Source of the DNA: UMGS755 sp045132895 | GTDB taxonomy: Bacteria > Bacillota > Clostridia > UBA1381 > UBA9506 | Reading direction: 5' to 3' | NCBI GenBank assembly: GCA_045132895.1 | Contig: JBGUTC010000115.1 | Location: 1 to 6,671, forward strand | DNA: 6,671 nucleotides | Shown: piece by piece, positions 1-5,122 of the stretch | How the letters are laid out: the number at the start of each line of letters is the position of its first letter | How positions within the stretch are numbered: the stretch's first letter is position 1 | Program-made: the position numbers and the translations under genes | The notes under the pieces: generated by a model | Databases searched by the model: none | What the model was told of the DNA's origin: nothing | The model's input: the letters and a program-made list of their open reading frames with translations, nothing else

Positions 1-211
1 CAATCTGTTTTCTCTTCATACTGTTTTTAGCAATGATGTCCATAGCAGTCTGAAGGCGATCGTCTTCTGTACCAACCAGCAAAGTGGTATTACCTGCGCG
101 AAGAAAACCGCCGGTAGATGCCATTTTGGTAACAGAGAAGCTGGCCTTATTCAGCTCACGCATTACCAGGTTGCCGTCGTCATTGCTGACAATTGCGAAT
201 ACAAGTTTCAT
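1..211 (-). CDS. darA: Cyclic-di-AMP receptor, DarA/PstA (YaaQ) family, 3' part missing
   Basis: This is the first 70 codons of a PII-like cyclic-di-AMP receptor; the rest lies beyond the left edge. Members of this family (CdAMP_rec, formerly DUF970, about 110 residues) form cytoplasmic trimers that bind c-di-AMP between subunits. Their downstream partner is still poorly known. The translation begins MKLVFAIVSNDDGNLVMREL and contains TKMASTGGFLRAGNTTLLVG at residues 28-47. Here TGGFLRAGNTT matches the nucleotide-binding loop of the family almost exactly. The ATG at 211 has a strong GGAGG site at 219-223, 7 nt away. It is the last visible gene of the minus-strand run dnaX - ybaB - glycosyltransferase - darA, 72 nt after the glycosyltransferase stop. 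In Bacillus yaaQ also lies downstream of dnaX, but further away, near tmk and holB. The family call is firm; the ligand is inferred from the motif. Confidence 0.93.
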   Translation of the reverse strand, partial: MKLVFAIVSNDDGNLVMRELNKASFSVTKMASTGGFLRAGNTTLLVGTEDDRLQTAMDIIAKNSMKRKQI

Positions 212-218
212 AAAAAAA

Positions 219-223
219 CCTCC
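219..223 (-). promoter_or_regulatory. Shine-Dalgarno site of darA
   Basis: The minus strand reads GGAGG followed by seven bases, mostly T, and then the ATG of the c-di-AMP receptor at 211. It is a strong site at ideal spacing. It lies only 4 nt from the foot of the hairpin at 228-241. Confidence 0.8.
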
Positions 224-227
224 AATC

Positions 228-261
228 TGCTGTTTTCAGCATTTGCACCATAAAGCGGTGC
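228..261 (-). other. Tandem intercistronic hairpins between the glycosyltransferase and darA
   Basis: On the minus strand the 72-nt gap holds two adjacent inverted repeats. The first is GCACC/GGTGC (257-261 with 245-249) around a 7-nt loop. The second is TGCTG/CAGCA (237-241 with 228-232) around an AAAA loop. Neither is followed by a T-run, so they do not look like an intrinsic terminator. They could be RNA stabilisers or processing sites, or could tune translation of darA, whose ribosome site begins 4 nt downstream. The stems are only 5 bp each, so chance is possible. I see no promoter in this gap. Confidence 0.4.
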
Positions 262-283
262 GAACGTTATTTTGAAAAGATTT

Positions 284-1411
284 TTATTTTTCTTCAGGCA
301 GATTGCCTGCAAGTTCCAACATGAATTTTCCCACGGATGCAGCGGCATAGGGCTTTGCAACGCGTTTCATATTCTCTTTCAGCATCTCTACCTTATAGTC
401 ATAGTGCAGCAGCTGATATACGGCTTCTTCCACGGGAAAGGTTGCACTGGCATACATAGCGATGCCGTTATTTAACATGAACTCTTTGTTTCTGTCCTCC
501 TGACCCGGAATCGGGTTGAACGCAATAATCGGCAATTCTTTTGCCAGGGCTTCGGAAGAGGAAAGCCCACCGGGCTTTGTGATGATGCAGTCAGCAGCAT
601 CCATCAGGGTTGAAACCTCATTTGTATAGCCGTAATTAATGATGGATTTGTGCTTTGTCATAGCGTCGATGCGTTCTTTTAACTTTTTGTTATTGCCGCA
701 GACGGTAATAAGCTGAAAATCTTCGTTCATGCGGTCAAGGGATCGGATTGTAGACATAGTCTTATGTCCGTAGCCCATAGAACCCATCATGAACAGAATG
801 GTAAACTGATCCTTGATGCCCAGTTTCGCCCGTGCTTCTTCTTTGGGCATTTTTTGGGCAAAATGTGGTTGAATGGGAATTCCCAGAGGCTTAACTCTGT
901 CCGGCGGACAGCCTTTTTTAATTGCCTGGAAATTCAGAAGTTCGGATGCGGTAACGTAATAATCCACTTCAGCATCCTCCCAGAAAGGATGGATAGTGAA
1001 GTCTGTTACGATGGCAATGGTTTTTGCACGGTATGAATATTTCCTTTTGAGATAGGTCAGAGCGATGGCCGAAAAGACATGAGTTGAAACGATAATATCC
1101 GGATCGTATTGCTTCAAATATGCAAAAAGTTTATGGGTCATAATCGATTGCAGCATTTTCCCCAGAACAGAGTCCTTTGTATAGTCCCGGCGGTCAGCAA
1201 TATCATAGAAACGACCATAAACATGAGGCGTCATCTTGGTGGACAACAAGTATCCTTTTTGCAGAGACTCTGCCAGGACGGGACTGATATAGTCCATGAT
1301 GTCCAGAAAACGGCATTCCACATCTTCGTTTCCTTTGAAATACTCTAAAACAGCTTTGGCCGTTTGGTGATGCCCTTGGCCTGTGGGAACCGATAAGAAT
1401 AAAACTTTCAT
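284..1411 (-). CDS. Processive diacylglycerol glycosyltransferase-like protein (GT28 / MGDG synthase family)
   Basis: This is a 375-residue GT-B glycosyltransferase of the MGDG-synthase/UgtP/MurG superfamily. It most likely moves a sugar from a UDP-sugar to diacylglycerol at the inner face of the membrane, making glycolipids or lipoteichoic acid anchors. The N-terminal acceptor domain (about 1-165) has the GxGHxxAA-type loop as GQGHHQTAKA at 11-20, where H14 matches the proposed catalytic base. It also has TDFTIHPFW at 136-144, diagnostic for the MGDG-synthase domain. The C-terminal donor domain has MMGSMGYG at 208-215, TKPGGLSSSEALAKELP at 278-294 and PIPGQEDRN at 300-308, the nucleotide-sugar site. 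There is no signal peptide or transmembrane segment, as expected for a peripheral membrane enzyme. The ATG at 1411 has GGAGGG at 1418-1423. It follows ybaB by 41 nt, probably in one operon. Donor and acceptor are inferred from the family; UDP-Glc versus UDP-Gal cannot be told from sequence. Confidence 0.9.
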   Translation of the reverse strand: MKVLFLSVPTGQGHHQTAKAVLEYFKGNEDVECRFLDIMDYISPVLAESLQKGYLLSTKMTPHVYGRFYDIADRRDYTKDSVLGKMLQSIMTHKLFAYLKQYDPDIIVSTHVFSAIALTYLKRKYSYRAKTIAIVTDFTIHPFWEDAEVDYYVTASELLNFQAIKKGCPPDRVKPLGIPIQPHFAQKMPKEEARAKLGIKDQFTILFMMGSMGYGHKTMSTIRSLDRMNEDFQLITVCGNNKKLKERIDAMTKHKSIINYGYTNEVSTLMDAADCIITKPGGLSSSEALAKELPIIAFNPIPGQEDRNKEFMLNNGIAMYASATFPVEEAVYQLLHYDYKVEMLKENMKRVAKPYAAASVGKFMLELAGNLPEEK

Positions 1412-1452
1412 GTTAAACCCTCCGCTCTACTGAGCTAGAAAAAGGGAAGAAA

Positions 1453-1800
1453 TCAAAACAGACCGGGAATGTTCAATCCGCCGGTGATGCCTGCCATGCC
1501 TTCTTCCATCATCTGAGAAGCCTTTGCACCTGCTTCGTTGACAGCAGCAACAATTAAATCTTCTAACATTTCGATGTCGTCCGGGTCAACGATTTCAGGT
1601 TTTAAGCTGACGGAAACCAGTTCGTGACTTCCTTTCATGGTTACGGTAACGGCGCCGCCACCGGCAGTTGCCTCAACGGTTTTTTCGCTGATTTCTGCCT
1701 GCATGCGTTCCATGTCTTCCTGCATCTGCTGAACGCGCTGCATCATGGCAACTTTATTCTGATTGACACCGCCACCGGTGAATTTGTTTGGTTTTCCCAT
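1453..1800 (-). CDS. ybaB: YbaB/EbfC family nucleoid-associated protein
   Basis: This is a 115-residue DNA-binding protein of the YbaB/EbfC family, a small dimer that coats or bends DNA; its exact role is unsettled. The sequence has the family layout. A flexible start (MGKPNKFTGGGVNQNKVAMM) leads into a coiled helix rich in Met, Gln and Glu (about 16-45). A sheet region follows with the hallmark GGGAVTVTMKGSHELVSVSLKPEIVD (split here as GGGAVTVTMKG then SHELVSVSLKPEIVD) and a helix DIEMLEDLIVAAVNEA. It ends in a Gly/Met-rich tail with GGLNIPGLF, typical of the family. The start is the ATG at 1800, because a GGAGG site (1809-1813) lies 8 nt upstream. The open frame continues upstream into dnaX, but that extension has no family match. 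It lies 43 nt after dnaX, the usual partner. The usual next gene, recR, does not follow. Confidence 0.95.
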   Translation of the reverse strand: MGKPNKFTGGGVNQNKVAMMQRVQQMQEDMERMQAEISEKTVEATAGGGAVTVTMKGSHELVSVSLKPEIVDPDDIEMLEDLIVAAVNEAGAKASQMMEEGMAGITGGLNIPGLF

Positions 1801-1843
1801 TGGTAATTCCTCCGTTAGTTCTTTATTTCTGTTATGAAAACAG

Positions 1844-3478
1844 TCAGATAATTTCAATTTCGCTGTGTTCCTGGCTGAGAGCCAGTAAACGGTCAAATGC
1901 ATCTGCCTCAGAATCGCCGACGCCGGCTTCCTTTTCAGACAGACACTGAACCTCCATTTGTTCTCCGGTAATGGCAGAAATGGCAATGGAAATCAGTTCT
2001 AAATTTCCTGCCCTTGCCACAACGGTTTTATTCATCATGGCCTCCTTCGGGAAGACCAGAGAAAATTTGTTTTGCAGTATCATGGGTTTGGCACGGTTGA
2101 TATGAGGCACAACCGGTGCACCACCATGGGCTTTAATGTATTCCTTGATTTCATCGAACCGGTCAATAACAGAACCGCTTTTTGCCGGCTGCGCGGGTAC
2201 TTCTTCCGGTGCAGATGCTTCTGCAGGCGGCTCAGGCACGGGCTGGCTTACAGGTGCCGGCGTTTCTGTTTCCCAGGGGGGAGTTTCTGCCGGCGCTTCC
2301 TTTAGCGGACTTTGCGCCACGGGAACGCCGTTTGCTATCCGGGCTTCTAAATCGGCTACCCGGGCAAGGAGCGCATCCAGTGAAGAATCAAAAGACGGCT
2401 CACAAAGTTTGACCAGCGCCACTTCGAAAATTGTTCTGCCATAACCGGAATATTTGGCAGAAGCAACAGCCTCGTTTAAGGTCTTTAACGCAAAAATCAG
2501 TTTTTCGCGGCTGAGAGTTTGTACCAGTTGTTTCATGCGCTCTAAATATTCCTGAGAGGTATTGACAATCTGGGACGGGTCCCGCGTGACCTTAACAACC
2601 AACAGGTCGCGAAGGAAATGCGTCAGACGGTCGATGAAAACTTCCGGCTCTTTGCCGTTTTCGATGACCGTGTCAAACACGGAGAGGGCTTCTCCGGCAT
2701 CGCAGGCTGAAAAAGCTTCGCAGATTTTAAACAAAGCGCCGTAATCCGTGATGCCCATAATGGACAAAAGTTCATCGTAGCCGATTTCTTCCTCGGTATA
2801 TCCCAACACCTGCTCTAAAATACTCAGAGAGTCACGCATAGAGCCGTCACCCAGCTCTGCCACCATTCTCAGGGCTTCCGACGTAATCTTTCTGCCAGTT
2901 GCAGTCACAATTTCCTGCAGACGTCCGGTAATTGCTTCGACGGTAATCCGCTTGAAGTCAAAACGCTGACAACGGGAGAGAACCGTGGGCGGGATTTTAT
3001 TCAGTTCTGTCGTCGCTAAAATAAACAAGACGTGGGACGGGGGCTCTTCCAGGGTTTTAAGCAGCGCGTTGAACGCCTGGTCAGTCACCATATGAACCTC
3101 GTCTATGATATACACTTTTTTCTTGGCACGGGAGGGAAGAAACGCCACGTCATCAATTAACTCGCGGATGTTTTCTACTTTGTTCCGGGACGCACCGTCC
3201 ATTTCCACCACGTCTAAGATGCTGTCATCTAAAATTCCTTTGCAGATTTCGCACTCGTTGCAGGGGTTCCCGTCCTGAGGATTCAGGCAGTTGACTGCAC
3301 GGGCCAGAATTTTTGCCGTAGTGGTTTTTCCGGTTCCGCGGGTGCCGCAAAACAGATAGGCGTGAGCCAGACTGTCTGTCTTGATCTCGTTGCGCAGGGT
3401 TTTTGTAATATGCTCCTGGCCGGCAACGTCATCAAAGACAAGGGGCCGCCAGGTTCTGTATAAAGCCTGATATGCCAA
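1844..3478 (-). CDS. dnaX: DNA polymerase III subunit gamma/tau (clamp-loader ATPase), TTG start
   Basis: This is the clamp-loader motor that opens the beta clamp and, as tau, ties the polymerase to the replication fork. From the TTG at 3478 the protein has 544 residues, close to the usual Bacillota length of about 560. The start AYQALYRTWRPLVFDDVAGQ is the family hallmark. Then come Walker A GTRGTGKT (45-52), four zinc-binding cysteines (C64, C73, C76, C79), Walker B with D126 E127, and the SRC motif with arginine finger R169. A Pro/Ala/Glu-rich linker (about 385-434) leads to the tau-specific C-terminal domain. An ATG at 3538 lies in frame, but it falls inside the terminator hairpin of the SRP RNA gene and would add 20 unrelated residues. 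The TTG has a near-perfect AGAAGGAGGTG site at 3486-3496. No classic frameshift signal for a separate gamma form was seen. Confidence 0.96.
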   Translation of the reverse strand: MAYQALYRTWRPLVFDDVAGQEHITKTLRNEIKTDSLAHAYLFCGTRGTGKTTTAKILARAVNCLNPQDGNPCNECEICKGILDDSILDVVEMDGASRNKVENIRELIDDVAFLPSRAKKKVYIIDEVHMVTDQAFNALLKTLEEPPSHVLFILATTELNKIPPTVLSRCQRFDFKRITVEAITGRLQEIVTATGRKITSEALRMVAELGDGSMRDSLSILEQVLGYTEEEIGYDELLSIMGITDYGALFKICEAFSACDAGEALSVFDTVIENGKEPEVFIDRLTHFLRDLLVVKVTRDPSQIVNTSQEYLERMKQLVQTLSREKLIFALKTLNEAVASAKYSGYGRTIFEVALVKLCEPSFDSSLDALLARVADLEARIANGVPVAQSPLKEAPAETPPWETETPAPVSQPVPEPPAEASAPEEVPAQPAKSGSVIDRFDEIKEYIKAHGGAPVVPHINRAKPMILQNKFSLVFPKEAMMNKTVVARAGNLELISIAISAITGEQMEVQCLSEKEAGVGDSEADAFDRLLALSQEHSEIEII

Positions 3479-3485
3479 AGCCCTG

Positions 3486-3496
3486 CACCTCCTTCT
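3486..3496 (-). promoter_or_regulatory. Shine-Dalgarno site that fixes the TTG start of dnaX
   Basis: The minus strand reads AGAAGGAGGTG, nearly a full anti-16S match. Nine bases lie between GGAGG and the TTG at 3478. This decides between the TTG and the in-frame ATG at 3538, which has no ribosome site and is part of a terminator stem-loop. Confidence 0.85.
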
Positions 3497-3522
3497 GTTT
3501 CGGATAAAATCATCGTTATACG

Positions 3523-3544
3523 AAAAAAACCGCACCATAGGCGG
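3523..3544 (-). terminator. Intrinsic terminator of the SRP RNA gene
   Basis: On the minus strand CCGC (3544-3541) pairs with GCGG (3533-3530) around a 7-nt loop, followed at once by seven T (3529-3523). An extra C-G pair with a bulge is possible in the loop. An A-run before the stem could pair with part of the T-run. It lies about 20 nt after the SRP RNA core and 45 nt before the dnaX start. It therefore ends the RNA gene, and it may also limit read-through into dnaX. Confidence 0.8.
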
Positions 3545-3563
3545 ATTTTATTTAAAAATTTCA

Positions 3564-3660
3564 CACCGGGTGATCCTGCATCACATCTGAGATTCTGCTT
3601 ATCGCTGCTTGGTTCCCCATCTGACGAGGTTCACAGGCTCAAATTGCGCAGGACCCGGCC
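3564..3660 (-). ncRNA. ffs: Signal recognition particle RNA (4.5S-like core) with a variant apical hairpin
   Basis: This is the RNA core of the signal recognition particle, which binds Ffh and targets nascent membrane proteins to FtsY. On the minus strand, CCGGGU (3658-3653) pairs with ACCCGG (3571-3566). CCUGC pairs with GCAGG and UUUGAG with CUCAGA. CUGU pairs with GCAG and UCGU with GCGA. All follow the order of the bacterial SRP helix 8/5 region. Flanking sequence such as GGGUCCUGCGCAA and GUGAACC matches Bacillus scRNA closely. The apex reads CAGAUGGGGAACCAAGCAG, where E. coli and most bacteria have CAGGUCCGGAAGGAAGCAG. The GGAA tetraloop and pairing are kept, but the closing pairs are flipped and one loop base is changed. 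The transcript probably starts near 3718 and ends near 3523, so the mature ends given here are approximate. A gene in this position before dnaX is also seen in Bacillus (scr). Confidence 0.92.
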
Positions 3661-3718
3661 GACAACGCTTGCGCGCTGAACGCTAAAATATATTTTGGAC
3701 ACAGTTCGGATGTGACCT
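3661..3718 (-). other. Structured 5' leader of the SRP RNA transcript
   Basis: Between the predicted transcription start (A3718 or G3717) and the SRP core, the RNA can form two hairpins. The first spans 3717-3697: GG, a U-U mismatch, then CACA pairing with UGUG and CC, with a 7-nt loop. The second is a 6-bp stem CAGCGC/GCGUUG capped by a GCAA (GNRA) tetraloop at about 3678-3663, just before the core. Between them lies the self-complementary AAAAUAUAUUUU. Alternatively UCACA (3715-3711) could pair with UGUGA (3565-3561) after the core and close the whole molecule. It could be a removed leader or a reduced Alu-like domain; I cannot decide which. Confidence 0.45.
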
Positions 3719-3724
3719 AGGACT

Positions 3725-3753
3725 ATTATAACATATATATAAGGAAGATTCAA
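3725..3753 (-). promoter_or_regulatory. Sigma-70/SigA promoter of the SRP RNA gene
   Basis: On the minus strand there is a -35 TTGAAT (3753-3748), a spacer of 17 bp, and a perfect -10 TATAAT (3730-3725). The predicted start is 7-8 bases on, at A3718 or G3717. The match and the optimal spacing fit a highly expressed stable RNA. Confidence 0.85.
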
Positions 3754-3783
3754 CAGTTTTTTTTCAACAAAAAATCAAAAAAA
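3754..3783 (-). promoter_or_regulatory. A/T-tract upstream (UP-like) element of the SRP RNA promoter
   Basis: Directly upstream of the -35 lie three homopolymer tracts: T8 at 3757-3764, A6 at 3769-3774 and A7 at 3777-3783 (plus-strand letters). Their centres are about 9-11 bp apart, near one helical turn. Such tracts upstream of stable-RNA promoters bind the alpha subunit C-terminal domains of RNA polymerase or bend the DNA. The role here is inferred from position and composition. Confidence 0.5.
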
Positions 3784-3822
3784 TGGACAAAAGAGCGAAA
3801 ATACAATCATACGGACGTAATT

Positions 3823-3852
3823 TTGCTGTTCGTAAAAAATTTCCTTTACAAT
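3823..3852 (+). promoter_or_regulatory. Possible weak promoter for dprA-topA
   Basis: The 174 nt between the SRP promoter region and dprA hold no strong promoter. The best pair I can find is TTGCTG (3823-3828), 18 bp, TACAAT (3847-3852). The -10 is a 5/6 match and the -35 only 3/6. A second -10-like TATTAT at 3873-3878 has no -35 at a workable distance. Treat this as a guess. The short open frame that begins at 3783 in this stretch has no recognisable features. Confidence 0.22.
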
Positions 3853-3927
3853 TTTTGAGATTTGTAGTAGTGTATTATGAGAAGTCACTTGCGATTGAAC
3901 TTTTAAAAAAGAGAGGAATGTCAGGCT

Positions 3928-5103
3928 GTGACGGAGTTGAAATTTTGGCTTTGGATCACGCTGAAAAAGGAACTGTCTTCCCGGAAAATCACGCAGATTT
4001 TAGAGTATTTCGAAACACCGGAAGCTGTCTATTATGCTGACAGCGAAGCGATTGCTAAGGTTTCCGGCTTAAAGCCGAAAGAACGGCGGGCGTTAGAGGA
4101 TAAAAGCCTCAGAAAAGCCCAGGCGGTTATTGAAATATGCAAGAAAAAGAAGATTAAAATTCTGACCTTGGACAGCGCATACTACCCTGAACTGCTGAAA
4201 AAGATTTATGATCCGCCTTGCGTATTGTATGCAAGATGTCGGGATAGAATAGACTTAAATGCCCATGCCACGATTGCTATTGTCGGCACAAGAAAAGCAA
4301 CGGACTACGGTAAGAATGTGGCCCGGACGTTGGCGAAAGCTTTGGCTGAAGGAGGCATGACGCTGATCAGCGGTATGGCAGAAGGAAATGACACAGCAGC
4401 CCTTACCGGTGCTTTAGCCGGTGGCGGAACTGTTGTTTCTGTGTTGGGTTGCGGTGTGGATATTTGTTATCCGGCAGAAAACCGTAAACTCATGGAAAAA
4501 GTCATTGACCATGGCCTTGTTCTTTCGGAATATCCACCGGGAACGCCGCCGAAGTCTAAAAATTTTCCTGTCAGAAACCGCATTATCAGCGGTCTTTCTT
4601 TAGGTACGATTGTAACAGAAGCACCCAAACCCAGCGGGGCATTAATTACAGGCCGTCTAACGCTGGAGCAGGACAGAGAACTGTTCGCTGTTCCGGGTGA
4701 TGTGAGCAGGTCTGCGTCAAAAGGCTCAAACCGCCTGATGCAGGAAGGAGCCAAACCGGTTCTTTCAGCAGAAGATGTTCTGTCTGAATTCAGAGACCGT
4801 TATGAGAATCTTCTGACACCGGATTGCGGGGAAGAGTTTATAATAGAAGAAGTCATTGAAACTCCGGTGCTGACAACAACTCCTGAAGAAAAACCTGCCC
4901 AAAAGAAAGAAATTCCGGCAGATGTTGCGTTGACAGAGAGTGAGGCAGCGGTGCTGAAACTGTTGTCATCAGAGCCTGTTTATGTAGACGACCTGATGGA
5001 AAGCGGGCTGTCTGCAGGGGAATTGTTTGCAACACTGACAACACTGGAAATGAAAGGTCTCGTCCGGGCTTTGCCCGGCAGGCAATACACCATAGATTTG
5101 TAA
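3928..5103 (+). CDS. dprA: DNA-processing protein DprA (Smf), GTG start
   Basis: DprA binds incoming single-stranded DNA during natural transformation and loads RecA. It is also widespread in non-competent bacteria. The protein has 391 residues. Residues 1-60 form a SAM/helix-hairpin-like N-domain (MTELKFWLWITL, EYFETPEAVYYA). The Rossmann core (about 76-285) has IAIVGTRKATDYGKN (116-130), SGMAEGNDTAALTGAL (148-163), GGGTVVSVLGCGVDICYP (165-182), LSEYPPGTPP (199-208), FPVRNRII (213-220), SGALITGR (236-243) and FAVPGDV (253-259). After an acidic linker (287-332) comes a winged-helix domain (335-391). The GTG at 3928 is the only start available after an in-frame stop at 3904. GAGAGG (3911-3916) is its ribosome site, 11 nt away, with an out-of-frame ATG at 3918 in between. 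The loop at 148-163 departs from the usual SGxAxGIDxxAH. topA follows after 19 nt, the common Bacillota order. Confidence 0.95.
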   Translation: MTELKFWLWITLKKELSSRKITQILEYFETPEAVYYADSEAIAKVSGLKPKERRALEDKSLRKAQAVIEICKKKKIKILTLDSAYYPELLKKIYDPPCVLYARCRDRIDLNAHATIAIVGTRKATDYGKNVARTLAKALAEGGMTLISGMAEGNDTAALTGALAGGGTVVSVLGCGVDICYPAENRKLMEKVIDHGLVLSEYPPGTPPKSKNFPVRNRIISGLSLGTIVTEAPKPSGALITGRLTLEQDRELFAVPGDVSRSASKGSNRLMQEGAKPVLSAEDVLSEFRDRYENLLTPDCGEEFIIEEVIETPVLTTTPEEKPAQKKEIPADVALTESEAAVLKLLSSEPVYVDDLMESGLSAGELFATLTTLEMKGLVRALPGRQYTIDL

Positions 5104-5111
5104 AACAAGAA

Positions 5112-5116
5112 GGAGG
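5112..5116 (+). promoter_or_regulatory. Shine-Dalgarno site of topA
   Basis: GGAGG, within AAGGAGGAG, lies in the 19-nt gap after the dprA stop, 6 nt before the topA ATG. There is no room for a separate promoter in the gap itself, so topA is probably co-transcribed with dprA or served by a promoter inside dprA. Confidence 0.8.
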
Positions 5117-5122
5117 AGAAGC

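Noticed and set aside
1424..1435. GCTCAGTAGAGC on the minus strand before the glycosyltransferase, resembling a tRNA D-arm.
   Set aside because: No acceptor, anticodon or T-arm sequence surrounds it, and the gap is only 41 nt. It is a 4-bp hairpin and probably chance.
1801..1986. Upstream extension of ybaB by 62 codons into dnaX.
   Set aside because: The family begins near MGKPNKF; the ATG at 1800 has its own GGAGG, and the extension is only the dnaX C-terminus read in another frame.
3110..3124. A-run in dnaX (codons AAG AAA AAA GTG, K119-V122) as a frameshift site for a gamma form.
   Set aside because: The run is out of register for the A-AAA-AAG heptamer, and slippage here would cut the ATPase domain at Walker B rather than give gamma.
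3479..3538. In-frame upstream extension of dnaX to an ATG at 3538.
   Set aside because: The extra 20 codons run through the terminator hairpin and its T-run, have no ribosome site, and do not match DnaX N-termini, which begin at AYQALYRTWRP.
3664..3684. Direct repeat of AACGCT in the SRP leader.
   Set aside because: Two 6-base copies are explained by chance and by the GC-rich stem there; no array or further copies are present.
3783..4040. Plus-strand open frame of 85 codons beginning at 3783.
   Set aside because: It has no ribosome site or recognisable domain, and its second half overlaps dprA in another frame.
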